Shown piece by piece: positions 23,941 through 35,141 of a stretch of DNA of 64,000 bases. The DNA is from Epiperipatus broadwayi (Eukaryota; Onychophora; Udeonychophora; Euonychophora; Peripatidae), in NCBI GenBank assembly GCA_028023455.1, contig JAQFVV010012405.1, positions 6,161,334 through 6,225,333 of the forward strand, in the 5' to 3' direction. Both the position numbers and the translations under genes were made by a program. How positions within the stretch are numbered: position 1 is the stretch's first letter; each line of letters begins with the position of its first letter. Under the pieces are notes generated by a model. It saw only the letters and a list, made by a program, of their open reading frames with translations, had not been told where the DNA came from and made no database searches.

Positions 23941-25184
23941 TACATTTGTTTTATTTGTTATTAATAAATATAGTATACATTATATTTACACACATTTGTG
24001 TTTATATACACTATCACATATAAATATATAATAGTATCTAAATTTAAATTGCTTTTGCATCCATGTATTTATCAAGATGGGGGTGTAATTTTGCAGAGGT
24101 CATTTTCAGTACCACATTAGTCACATTACTTTCATATAAAGTGGAAAGATTTTCTGTTCACATTAAAATACCATATGGAATAATAAATATTGCACTATAA
24201 AAAGTTTATGTAATGATTTCGTTATAAAAATATAAACCAAATAGACTCAAGCATTAAGTACTGATAAAAATATAAAAGTATTCTGATTAAATAAGTTCTA
24301 CATCAAAGCTACTAATAATTACACTTGTAAATCCCTCACTGAGTATCAGAATTATTATCTTATAAGATGTGATAATGTAATAGAAATGTCACTACCTTGT
24401 TTTTACTGTATTAAAGGATTAAATAATAGAGAGATAAGTTGCAGGATTAAATAGTAGAGAGATAAGTTTGATTGCAAATAAATTCAATCTTTATAGATTC
24501 AAACAGATTGTATTTGTGATATATAAAATCTCAAAGTTCATTTGATATGCAGTAAAAATATGTTCAAATCATTTTCATTTTAAAATTTTCCAAGCAGGCT
24601 TTTAATACATTGCACCATAATTGTGGTTAATATTAAATGATATTAGATAACTTCATTTATTGAAAATTTCAATTGATTTAATTGGATGCTGGTGAAATGT
24701 TAATAATGAATGTAAGTTAAATTGTGTATAAACTATGTTTCTTTTATCTTCCTAATATTTCTTTCTTCATACATAATATCAAAATTATCAGAATTTAATA
24801 TGTGTCCTATGTCATACACAGTTGTCATTCAGATGAGACCAGGGCAAATATAACCATAATTAAATATGTAGCATATTATCAATACAATTGCTCAAAAGCT
24901 GATCTCTCTCAGAGACCAGGGCAAATTTATACCAAAATCAGTGTATCTAACTATTAAAAGCACTCAAAAGCTGATCCCAATTCCAACATAGGTTTCTAAA
25001 TCATGAAAACGACACAGATCCTATTGATTTTGGTATCATTTGTGAAGAAATTAATAATAAAGAATGAAAGATAAAAGAAGCATTGTATGTTAATAATTTA
25101 CCCCACCCCTCAATGAACCTTCCATAGCACCTAATTAAATAATGATTGGAATTTAGTTAAATGAAATGTTTAAATATATATAAC
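23941..25184. other. AT-rich spacer
   Basis: A weak direct repeat (AGACCAGGGCAAAT...CTCAAAAGCTGATC at about 24834-24905 and 24915-24975) and a short tandem (GGATTAAATARTAGAGAGAT at about 24416 and 24443) are seen. No gene. Confidence 0.45.
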
Positions 25185-25228
25185 ATTATTTATTTATCTA
25201 GCACAATTTTTTATTTGTAACAATCATT
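25185..25228 (+). repeat. Family G-like terminus abutting a Penelope-like frame
   Basis: ATTATTTATTTATCTAGCAC then TTTTTTATTTGTAAYAATCAT matches the left end of the 2970-3216 MITE. It stops at the point where the GIY-YIG-type frame begins (25231). Confidence 0.5.
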
Positions 25229-25230
25229 TG

Positions 25231-25512
25231 GGTGATTCCCGTGGGGAAACGAGGGCATCTGTTCAAACAAGGTTGTCCCAGCATGTATATGTGTATAATA
25301 AGGCCTTAGTGGACCTATCTCACCCCTCTATTTTTGTACAGCACTCAGTGGCTGTGGGCCATCAGTGCTGACCGGATAGGCCGAGCGTTTTGTGTAGAGA
25401 GCGGTGTGAGCTGCATAGGAAGGTGAAGGAGGTGTGTTATATCATATCAGATGAACACGCGATGAATAAAAAAGAATCATTTTACGCGATATTGAAGAAA
25501 TGGCAAGTTTAA
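25231..25512 (+). pseudogene. Penelope-like element, C-terminal GIY-YIG endonuclease fragment (PLE1)
   Basis: The plus-strand frame starting at 25231 reads GDSRGETRASVQTRLSQHVY, then KALVDLSHPSIFVQHSVAVG-HQC, an in-frame TGA at 25369-25371, then RPSVLCRERCELHRKVKEVC-YI and DEHAMNKKESF, and ends with TAA at 25510-25512. The order G-x-T-R-x(n)-RL-x-x-H, then HPS-x(4)-H-x(3)-GH, then RE-x(5)-RRKVKE-x-x-I, then MN-K is that of the GIY-YIG domain at the C-terminus of Penelope-like retroelement proteins. The reverse transcriptase that should precede it is absent. The patch is much more GC-rich than its surroundings. The start is a truncation point, not a start codon. It is not functional, because of the stop and the truncation. 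Confidence 0.7.
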
Positions 25513-25588
25513 ATGTTCTCATCCTGATTAGCATATTTTGACTATTTTGCATATTTTCACCTTGGAAAGTGGGGAAATTTTTGTACTT

Positions 25589-25621
25589 CTTGAAAATGAA
25601 GGTTATACCTTCGAAAACGTT
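25589..25621 (+). other. CTGAnnA...GAAAC-like hairpin motif downstream of PLE1
   Basis: CTTGAAAATGAAGGT-TAT-ACCTTCGAAAACGTT forms a 6 bp hairpin (GAAGGT/ACCTTC) between a CTGAAGA-like and a GAAAC-like string. It lies 77 bases after the stop of the Penelope-like frame. Penelope-like elements are known to carry hammerhead motifs in their terminal repeats. This copy departs from the strict core, so activity is not implied. Confidence 0.5.
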
Positions 25622-25879
25622 AGAAGAACCAACAAATTTTATCATTTATTGATTGGGTTTGATTTGATTTATATATAGTTTTGCTTTCCAAATTATATAA
25701 GAGTGTGTGTATTTCTAATATTAACACAAATATTAAATTTTTACGTAATGACTGTTATGAAATGTTTTAACATCACTTACTATTAATCAAAAGTAGTGAA
25801 AACCTGATCAGCAAATTTTAAAATTAAAGGACCTTTTGAGTTTATTTACATATTAATTGTTTGGAGTGGTTTTCTTATA

Positions 25880-26290
25880 TAGATATAATTAAAGATGTTT
25901 GCACCCAGTTCATGCTTCTTTCAGTCATCCATTTGATGTTATAAACCAATACACATAATCACATACATATAAAAAAGATAAATGATCTCCAATAAATGTA
26001 TTTTGTGCTGAATCATCACTCATCAGTTGGTTCAGATTATCATCTCGCACGCACACATATGATCAGTTCTTGATTTATATCAAAGATAGAAAATGTTCAA
26101 ATTTTAACGAACAGGTTCCAATCTTCTCCACTCTCCAACTCTTCAACCATTTATATCATTGAAAATTTGATGATAAAATGTTCAAAGTCCTTATTTGGCA
26201 ATTTGGTTATCATACTCATGTTGACCGTAAGTCATTCTGATCCCTCATATGAAAGATCTTAAGACCATTTAAATGTATATTAAGATGAAA
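25880..26290 (+). repeat. Repeat family E, copy E4
   Basis: AAGATAAATGATCTCCAATA, GCTGAATCATCACTCATCAG, GATTATCATCTCGCACGCAC, TCTCCACTCTCCAACTCTTC, GAAAATTTGATGATAAAATG, CATGTTGACCGTAAGTCATT and CTGATCCCTCATATG keep the family E order. The head is missing or diverged. Confidence 0.7.
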
Positions 26291-26930
26291 CATCTCTATT
26301 ACAACATTTAATTAATACAATATTAGCCATGATAGAATTTCATCTCAGCTTTAACAGATATGTATTTAGAGATTAACCAAAATGTAGAGAAAAAAATTAC
26401 ATTATTACAAAAAATTCAACATTATTATGTTTCACCAAAGCAATAAATATTGTTAAAAATCATAAAACTGAGCATGCGCATCGCTGCGGCTTTATTGTGC
26501 ACATATAAAGATGAAAGAAGAATAAATTTTCTTAATATCTATTTTCAGAAATTAATCAGACAGATTTAAAATAATTACGTGGAGTTAAAGAATTACGTAA
26601 TACATTCGTCTTTGGAAAAATGTTTAAAAGACGAGTAAAAAGAAGAAGAAAGCAATTGTTCTAATCTCTATGATTGATTTGAGTTTTTGCACTTGTGTAA
26701 AATAATCAATGTGACTTTATAATTATATTTTTAGTTAGGATAACAAATTAAAAGTATTTACAAAAACTATTTGTGAAATTAAATTAAATCAATCATTTGC
26801 AAAACCTGGTTAATTAATGTATTTATCTTAGAAAGAACAAGAACTTAATTAAAACATTTAAAAGATTAAAATTAGGTAACAACATGTTTAACAATCTACA
26901 TTAAATACAACAAGCAGTTAACTTAATATA
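26291..26930. other. Spacer with one CpG-containing palindromic spot
   Basis: ACTGAGCATGCGCATCGC at about 26467-26484 holds a GCATGC palindrome that recalls NRF1-type sites. Without a nearby exon I would not call a promoter. The rest is AT-rich. Confidence 0.35.
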
Positions 26931-27898
26931 AATAATTTTTTTAACTAGTAGAGATTTACATAAGCATATGTGCTGTAATGTTGTATAAATAGCTCAACAA
27001 TGTCATGTTGAATATTGAGGATAATCTCAAACCAAAGCATCAGATAGACTTTTGAAAAGATATGAGCAGCCATCTTACCTTTTGTATCTAATTCAATTAT
27101 ATAGGCAAATCTTTAGTTTGAGAGCATTAAGATTATACACTGTACACCCATTCATTTTTTTCTATACAATAAAGTTCATGAAAATTTTCAATTCACTATG
27201 TATTAATATTACAAACTATTAGAAATTATATAATATTCAATAAAAATTGAAGTCATATATCACATGACCTAATCTTTTTATGTTGTAAATAAAAAACAAT
27301 GAGCTATGCTAATTGCTCTAACAAGCTTTATTTATAAATGCCAACAAGAGAAAGCATTTTAAAATCTCTATCTAGAAACCACACCCTAACTTCAGACTAA
27401 TGGTTTCATGCTTTGGCACTCCTCAGTGAAGTGCTAGGATAAATCTAGTGTCTGAAACTATCCTAGTACCTCACTGAGGAATGCTAAAGCATAAAACTAT
27501 TGGTCTGAGGTTAGGGTGTGGTTTCTAGATAGATTTTAAGATGCTTTCTTTTGCTTGCATTTATAAATAAAGCTTTTTAGAGCAATTAGCACAGTTCATT
27601 GTTTTTTTTATATAATATTCAATTTTATTTATTAGAACAGATTATATGTAATTTTTTAAATAAAAGAGATTTATACCCTAAGTACATACATGCTCTCAAA
27701 CTAAGATGCTTTAGTTTGACCCATATAATTGAATTTAGGTACAAAAGATAAGACAGCCATGTTTATCTTTTCAAAAGTCTCTATCTTGTGCTTGGTTTGA
27801 GATTATCCTCAGTACTCAACAAGACATCTTTGCGCTATTATAACAATGTTACAGCACATCTGCTTAAGATGTAAATCCCTTCTATTTAAAAAATTACA
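26931..27898. mobile_element. 968-bp foldback element C
   Basis: The left arm (26931-27443) and right arm (about 27461-27898) pair along most of their length. Outer blocks are GATTTACATAAGCATATGTG against the complement of CACATCTGCTTAAGATGTAA, and GAGGATAATCTCAAACCAA with its complement. Inner blocks are CTAGAAACCACACCCTAAC with GTTAGGGTGTGGTTTCTAG, and TAGGATA with TATCCTA around a 17-base loop. The left arm has extra sequence around 27125-27280 absent from the right. No coding capacity. Confidence 0.8.
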
Positions 27899-28590
27899 TA
27901 TGATCTCTGCACTTGTAAATATAATTGAATATTATTATAAATAGTAGTTATTCATTCATTGAGTTTCATTTTTCCAGTTTAGATATTCAGTTTTTTAAGT
28001 ACTTCATCAAACTAAAATTGTAAATTAGAAAACTTTGTGGAAATCTGAAGAAAAGAGAAGAATATCAGATTTGAAACTAAAATAACTGATAGAATAGTTC
28101 ATTTTTATATCAGACAGAATTATAATTCATCTGCAGGTCTAAAATCATATTTTAATAATAATGAAAAATATTCATTGTAATCAATTATATATATTTTTTT
28201 GTAAATGTAGATGTGCATACTATACTATCGTTTTACCATGGATTTGTTATCATTTAATCTTCTTTTTGAAGTTACAAGTTTCAGTTCTCTAGGTTAGCTT
28301 TTCTTTCTTGTTTCTTCAAATATACAGATAAAAAGTATATTATTTTCCAGTGTAGGTTAACACAAGTCGAATTTATCCCTTATTCCATTAAAAACTCTTT
28401 CACTAACTTCTTTTTGTAGCTTCAATTTTTTAGTTTAAATAATTCTTTTTTCAAATAGAAGTTCTCCCATCAACTTTTTTTTATAACTTCAAATTTCCAT
28501 TATGACGATAACTTTGAAACTAATATAGATTTCCAGAATAAGTTAACACAAGTTAAATTTTTTCTTCTTCTTCCTTTTTCTATGTATTGA
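27899..28590. other. AT-rich spacer
   Basis: AT-rich and pyrimidine-rich on the plus strand towards the end (28360-28590). No gene seen. Confidence 0.45.
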
Positions 28591-28839
28591 TTTTTACTTT
28601 AACATATACCATTTACAACTTTCTTAAATACTTTATCAATACTATTTATTTATATCAAAACTAATAGTTTTGACTGTCCTGCAGTCATCATCACAGCTCT
28701 TTACAATCCTATTTCTAAAAACCCAATTTGTAAAAAGCTCTGATGATAACTGCAGGACAGTCGAAACTGTTACTTTTGATATAAATAAATAGTATTGATA
28801 GTGTTTAAGAAAATTGTAAATGGTATGACAAGTAAAATG
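28591..28839 (+). mobile_element. B-type hairpin element B4
   Basis: Arms of about 110 bp: TACCATTTACAACTTTCTTA, CTATTTATTTATATCAAAA and GTTTTGACTGTCCTGCAGT at the left are repeated in inverted order at the right. The motif reads CTGATGATAACTG-CAGGA-CAGTCGAAACTG (about 28740-28769), with a near-complement in the left arm. It is structurally the same as B1 and B2 but with unrelated arm sequence. Non-coding. Confidence 0.75.
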
Positions 28840-28914
28840 TACCTATTTTACAATATTATATATATATATATATATATAATATAAATGTACCTATTTTACA
28901 ATATTAGCATAGCT

Positions 28915-28950
<36 letters not shown>

Positions 28951-28962
28951 AGCTATGCTAAT
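28835..28962. repeat. 24-bp direct repeat plus perfect 59-bp palindrome with TA core
   Basis: AAATGTACCTATTTTACAAT-ATTA occurs at 28835-28858 and 28883-28906, separated by a TA run. It is followed by a palindrome TTAGCATAGCTTGATATA...TATATCAAGCTATGCTAA (28904-28962) whose centre is a TA microsatellite. Confidence 0.85.
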
Positions 28963-28976
28963 TATATGTATATACA

Positions 28977-29115
28977 CAGGAACAAACTCATTTTCTATTC
29001 CATTTCTGCCATCTAGAATAATCAATAGATAATAGAATGTAATGCTTATTAAATCCATATCTTGTGCTGTTTTAATCATAATCTCAATAGAGTTAAAAAT
29101 TAGAGTTTGTTCCTG
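28977..29115. repeat. Possible MITE with 13-bp perfect TIRs
   Basis: CAGGAACAAACTC (28977-28989) and its exact complement GAGTTTGTTCCTG (29103-29115) bound 139 bases of otherwise unrecognised sequence. CAGG...CCTG ends are compatible with hAT-like elements, but the 8 bases on each side do not match, so mobility is unproven. Confidence 0.4.
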
Positions 29116-30729
29116 TAAAGCATTGTGGAAAACAGAGATGTTATTGGTTCATCATCCATTATTTTCAGACTATTATTGATTTTAAGTGTACTAGTTTCTT
29201 TTATCAATGACCTTTTTCTCCACTTTGATTTAGAAAACTTTCTTATTTTATCCATCCATGTTATATATGATTACTTCCTAGATCTTTAACAATCTTTTAG
29301 GATCCAGTTTAAGATTCAATTGTCCATCTATTATTATCTATTTTAGCAACAATTCCAGTTTGATTCTGTTTCAGTCTTTCTAATTTTTTTCATGATGGCA
29401 ATGAAAATTGTTTGATACCTAATGTACATATTTCAATTTTGTGCTCTTCTTTTTACACCCAATGTACATTTCTACATATTATGTTGTGTGATCTGAAATT
29501 TTCATTGCACTTTTAATAAGTTTCTGTCTCAGATTAATAAGAAAGAATTGGTAAAACACAATAACTTTGATTTCAAACACATATCCATATTTCTTTTTAA
29601 TATTAAGTTATTTCTAGTAAATGTAATTTATTCAAATTTTATTTCATAATCTGTGTTATTAATCTTTGTAGTTGTTAATAATTTCTAGTTCATGACTACT
29701 ATTTTTTATTTTTTATGTGAAAACCATTGAACATTACTTTAGTCTTTTTAGCATTTATCTTTGGTTCCACTTTCTTGCTTTTATGCTATTAAGAGTGACG
29801 TTTCGTAAATTCTAGATAATTTTGTGGACAGCATTCATTCAGACATAGTAAACAGTAATTTAATGTGATTGGTTTATCCTCATGCTTTCATATCCAGTAC
29901 TTAAGATTTGCCCATATATACGCATTTGGGTTGAATGAATAAATGGATTCATTTATTCGTTCGCAAAGACTTTATCTTGTGTTGGAAATGAAAGTATTCA
30001 TTTATTAGTATTAACATTCATAAAAAGTGCATGTATATTATCTTGAAAGGCTGATCTTTAGTTTATTGTTTTTATCTGATAACTCTTGTAACATTTCGTA
30101 GTGCTCTGAAGAATTATTTGAAAAAAGAACGATATCATCTCAAAAATAATCTTCATGTAATTTTATTCTTTTCACTAATGATTTTAATCCATATAATATC
30201 TTTTGCAAGTCTGTTGTAAAAGGTTTTGTCATATATTTCTAATTTTCACCCTTGTAAAGTATTAAAATTCTGCGATGTTTTAAAAAAACAACAACTGTAA
30301 AATGTTACTTAGGATGACAATAATGCTGTAAGCTGGTTTTAGCTATTATTTATGTTTATATATTGATTTGAATATTGTACAGTTTTTCCAGTGTTTTTTG
30401 TTTATTATAAATGAAGATATAATTAAGATATATCCCAGACATTATAGTAATTAAGATATATCAAAGCCACATATGCCTACATGTCACTAATAAATATTTT
30501 ATTAACCACTGACAACCATAATATAATGAGATAAAAAGATGGTTACCCATTTTTTTTGTTTTTCTTCCTCTAGATATAATAAGTGCTGACATTTCAAACT
30601 ATAAAAAATAAAAATAAAACATAATCTGAATATGTATTTAAATATTACTTGTTTCAAATATATCTCAAGTCATTAGAAAAATGCTAATATGTCTGCATTT
30701 TTTATTAATCAAATAATGTTTAGTAAGTG
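29116..30729. other. Long spacer
   Basis: AT-rich. A TTCATTYATTC-GAAT palindromic spot lies around 29925-29965. No gene or repeat that I can support. Confidence 0.45.
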
Positions 30730-31452
30730 GATTTAATTGGTACTTACATGTTATTCTATCACCCAATCTTGGAAAGCATGTGTTTTTTGAATTATACATT
30801 TTCAGGGGCTTACAAGTATTTGTTTGTGTTTTTTCTTAATATTATTTTACCAAATATGTGTTACGTGTTAAGTTTAAAAAATATTAATAAATCTATTATA
30901 AATTCCATTCATAAGATTTAATTAATTGTATATATATTATAACATATAAATGCTAATACATTTCAAACATTGACATGATTTTTTTAATGTTCAGTGTAAG
31001 ACTGTTATCGTACTTTTACATTCAACGTCTTTATTTTTTTTAGTAACTTTTTTGCAAAATGATTAAAATTTGGAATCTTCCATTGACAGAAAACCATATA
31101 GTGGAGTAGTTATATGAGATCCTGCCTCCTAAATAGTATGTGTCAATGGGCATGCTCAGTTTTACAGGCCAGTAGAGATTTTTGGCCACTGACATGAATT
31201 ACCTATGTTTGTTACTTTTTTCACTATAGTTTAAATAATTAAGATTTATTTTAATTAAAATTGTCATATTTTTGTGTAATTTCTTTTTATTTTTATAATA
31301 AAAAAAAGAAAGGGAAATATTAAATATAACAGCTTCTAGTCAGGGAAAAACCTAAACAAATACATGTAAGCCCCTGAAAATGTATAATCAAAAAAAAAAA
31401 ATCACGATTGTCAAACTTGGGTGACAAGATAATACAGAAGTACCTTTAAATT
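30730..31452. mobile_element. Family D long inverted-repeat element, copy D1
   Basis: Arms of about 110 bp (30735-30840 and 31338-31450). The most conserved block is ATTATACATTTTCAGGGGCT-TACA-GTATTTGTTT, with GGTACTT and TCACCCAA further out. The interior contains AAATTTGGAATCTTCCATTG-ACAGA (about 31066-31090) shared with D2. It is non-coding, and the open frame across the left arm is incidental. Confidence 0.7.
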
Positions 31453-32709
31453 TAAATATTATATATAGTGCATAAATAAATAATTTATTGTAATGTAGTT
31501 CATAGAAATCACACATTGATGATTTTATTAAAAAAAATCTTTAATGTAGAATTGAAGTATATATCAAAAAAATATTAATAATTTCAGATTTTAAAAATGA
31601 TTATTAGTTGTTGAAATAAAGAAGAAAAATAACCATAACATATAATAAACTGCAAATTTGAAGTTAGCAGTTTTAAATTTATATATATTTGGGGATATTC
31701 TGAAAAGCTTGTCAAGAGCTATTGGCAAGCTCACTAGATAATATATATATATATAGTGCAATATTTCATGAATAAAATTTATTTATTATGTGTTATAGAA
31801 TTGGTGTTTTAGGCTGCAATGTAACTGATGAGATCAATAGTTTTCCCCACAATGAAATTATTCTCATAAATATTTTGTTGTATAAATATCATCATTCAGC
31901 TAAATATTTAGTTCCTCCATAATTATCAGATAATAGATATTATATTATTTAAAATATCAATTCTTTTAGGTCTATATAGATGGAAATATTGATAAGATGA
32001 TTTAAGTTTTAAATCTTTTGCTTAGACAGTATGATGGAATACATTATTTGTCTTATCAACACTGTATGCCTAAATAAAGATATCTTAACTAGAATTTGTA
32101 GGAATTGATTGTACTGTGATATAGTATTTTTATTTGTTATTTTTAACTATTCAAGCTGGAAATGGAAAGACAGACATTATTAGTGCAATTACATCATATA
32201 TATTAATAATGCACAATAGTTTACTTTATGCTATGGTTGAGCATTAAACCATGATTATAAACCTAATATGAAAGAAAAGCAAAAGAAGACTGTTTTTTTA
32301 GAGTTATGTGAAAACTTGCATTTAAATATGGTAAATGTCAGAGGTGTGGTTTTATTAACAAGCATAACTAAAGTGGGACTTGGTCTTAAATTAGTTTCTG
32401 TAAAATACAATAAAAGGATTTTTGTTAACTAATCATTTAAACTAAATGAAGTATTACTAATCAGGGAATATAAAAAAAACCCGGAAGCATAGAGATCTAG
32501 TTTGCAAATTTTATGGTTGAAAATATGTAGAGAAAAAAATAATTAAAATAATAATTATTACTATAATTTTTCTTATTAAGAAAGGACAACAATAACATCA
32601 TTAATAATAAAGAAATAATAAAATTTATATAATTAAATAAATCACACAGTATAATATAAAATAAAATATCTTTACATAATAACAATAATTGTATATTATA
32701 ATAAAAAAT
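31453..32709. other. AT-rich spacer
   Basis: No gene. Direct and inverted fragments are too short to group. Confidence 0.45.
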
Positions 32710-34360
32710 AATAAAACAAAATTGAAATAGACAACTAAAAAATAAATAATTTTATTTAATACATCGAACCAGATTTTCATTTCTTATGAGAATCTTATCA
32801 AGATGTCTCCTTTTTTTACTATCACATGTAAACATATTCTATAGCCACTCCACTCAGTGGACATTATTTAAATTATAATACAATAAATATACCAACAGTA
32901 AAATACATACACATACATAAAAACGAATACAAGTAGAAACTTATTACACTCCAATTTTTCAATCTATATAGAGGAAAATGTAATTGATAAATAGATAAGA
33001 AATAAAGAAATTATAGAATATTATAATTATATTGATATAAATGTAATGGGAAATAACAGAAGTATTATTTATGCATTTAAAGAATTGAATAATAATAAAT
33101 TTAATATTAAATTTACGATGAAAAAGGAATAAAAAGGATTAAAATATTTACACATTTTTTAGGAAAAGGGATCAAGGAGTAATTGATCCAAATTCATATC
33201 AGCCATAATCTTAGAACATTGAATATAGAAGAAGCATTTGGACAGAAGTTGAATGTTAAGATTGATTATATAGAGATAGCATATAAAAGAAAAGATATTT
33301 AAAAAATGTCAATAATAAAAGTACTAATAATATAAGAAAGAATGTAAAATGTGTATATAAGAAATGGGTTTCAGTACCATATTCAATAGATATATATATA
33401 TAAGCATTGATCAAAGAAAATTTGTTTGGTGATATTAAAGTGGAATGGAAAAGTAATAAATTTTTAGGGAAATGAATTGTAATGCTAAAAGGATTGACAA
33501 TATTAAAAATAAGGTAGGATTAGTTTATAGCAATATGATATATATATATAGGTCAGTCAGGAAAGACTGCCATTGAAAGTGGTAAGAACCATGATAGAGC
33601 AATTGAAAGAAAATACAAAATCAGGGCCATAGCTTCATTTTTTAGATACCAGTCATAGAATAAATTGTGAGAAAAATATTCTCTAATAAAATATATTAAA
33701 AATTACAAAGAAAGAAAATGTTATGAAATTTTATACATACAAGAAAATTTAAACAAATAGTAAACATGATTAAAGGCATAGCACAATTAGAGGAGGAAAT
33801 GGTCATTGTTAGATTATTCTAAAGTTTAGGATTATAAGTGAAATATTATTTTTTAATTTGTTTTGTAAATTGAAAAATTGAATTGTAATACGTTTCTATT
33901 TTATATTAATTTATATATCAGTTATTTAAAAATCAGTTTACATTAAAATATTTAGACTGGCTTAAGTTTGCCTTCTGACTATTATTGTTCCAGTTAACTC
34001 TAAATAAAAATATCTAAAATATAATAAGAAGTGGTCCATATTTTTACTGCAAAAAGTTATTGAACGTGGCAGCTAGAGGGAGGTCAAATATTATTTAAAA
34101 TAGACTTGTTAAATAATATTTTAATATTGAATAAATACCATGACATATAAAATTTACCATTACATATATATCTATTTTACTGTTAGCATATTTATTGTAT
34201 TATAATTTAAATAATATCCACTGGGTGGAATGACTGTAGAATAAATTGTCAAGTAGTTGGGAAAAAGGAGACATTTTCATGAGGAATGAAAGCCTAATTT
34301 GATGTGTTAAAAAAAAAAAAATTTTTTTTTTTAAGTTGTTCTATTTTAATTTTGTTTAAA
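32710..34360 (+). mobile_element. Penelope-like remnant between long inverted repeats (PLE2 element)
   Basis: The left repeat (about 32710-32915) and right repeat (about 34145-34360) are inverted copies. They share AATTGAAATAGACAACT, AATGTCTCCTTTTT-type sequence, CCACTCAGTGGACATTATTT, and AAATTATAATACAATAAATA followed by CCAACAGTAAAATA. They enclose the Penelope-like coding relic. Penelope-like elements often carry long terminal repeats in direct or inverted orientation, so this layout fits. The outermost boundary is uncertain because the flanks are AT-only, and I do not see a clear TSD. Confidence 0.6.
33012..33755 (+). pseudogene. Penelope-like reverse transcriptase C-terminus plus GIY-YIG domain (PLE2)
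   Basis: The first part reads YNYIDINVMGN (at about 33021, the place of the YIDD catalytic box, with the second Asp replaced), then ELNNNKFNIKFTMKKE, stop, KGLKYLHIF. This follows the Penelope RT pattern YIDD-x(n)-LN-x(5)-IKFT-E-x(n)-G-x(3)-FLDI. After a decayed linker (33200-33500) the GIY-YIG part appears: GLVYSNMIYIYIGQSGKTAI, ESGKNHDRAIERKYK, IRAIASFF, then in a shifted frame SHRINCEKNIL, and then KERKCYEILYIQENLN. YIGQSGK matches the second half of the GIY-YIG signature. Multiple stops and frameshifts make it a pseudogene. The palm domain upstream of YIDD is missing. Confidence 0.65.
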
Positions 34361-34499
34361 ATTTATTATTATTTTAAATGTCATAATTAAGACAATAAAA
34401 TGGACAATATTTAAGCATGGAATTTATCTTTTTTAAGTGAAATAATATAAAAATAACCAATTTTCACATTAATGGATTTTCATTAGCACCAGTCATCCA

Positions 34500-34640
34500 C
34501 TGTATTTCATTCTATTCTAAATTCATTTATGCAAACATGAATAATTACTAGATACTAGATGGTAGACCACCAAGCCTAGATTAGTTTTTCACTACAGACC
34601 ATCATCAGTGAGGAGCATGAGATTGCACATATACATGATT
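34500..34640 (-). repeat. Diverged family A-like fragment
   Basis: TAGATGGTAGACCACCAAGC, then TTTTTCACTACAGACCATCA-TCAGTGAGGAGC, echo the family A centre (TAGTTTCTGGCTT-TGGCCTTCATCAGTGAGGAG). Flanking arms are not recognisable. Confidence 0.4.
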
Positions 34641-34749
34641 ATACAAATTAATTTGTGAAACAAATACAAACTCTGTACATCACAGATTGGTTCTTTAAAG
34701 TGTGTATAGGGCATCAATGCTTTGAGCTTCATCTATTTAATTCTTTGAA

Positions 34750-34870
34750 TAATTTACTGATGTGGTAAAGTGTTGGAATTTGAACTTAAGATCCATCGCT
34801 TGTATCTCTTCTTTGTCTTTTACAATGTTTAAACTTTTTATGAACCCTTGAGCAATTAATCATTTGATTA
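34750..34870 (+). repeat. SINE-like family II, copy 4
   Basis: GATGTGGTAAAGTGTTGGAA (A-box-like) with the family II tail TTTAAACTTTTTATGAACCC-TTGAGCAATTAATCATTTGA. The B-box region is decayed. Confidence 0.45.
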
Positions 34871-35141
34871 CTATTATTATTTAATTAATTATAGTATTTT
34901 TTTATATTCTATTCTCAGATGAATTCTTCCAATCAAAGCAATAATATTTCATTTGTAAAAGGTCTTTGAGATAATCTTGATAATACTTTTAAACATAAAA
35001 AGACTTATTCAAGTTCATATAAAATAATTTTTAAAAATTCACTTCATATGTTCAGTGAAGCAGTTTTTTCTAAAATAATAAATTCATATATCATAATATA
35101 GGAGTTGAATGTAATATTTTCAATAGGTATTTTGGGCTTTA

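Noticed and set aside
26461-26490. NRF1-like promoter site (GAGCATGCGCAT)
   Set aside because: A single imperfect match with no exon or CpG island nearby. A similar GCATGCTCAG string lies inside repeat D1.
28977-29115. Confirmed hAT element
   Set aside because: The 13-bp TIRs are perfect, but the flanking 8-mers do not match and no second copy is seen. Kept only as a possible MITE.
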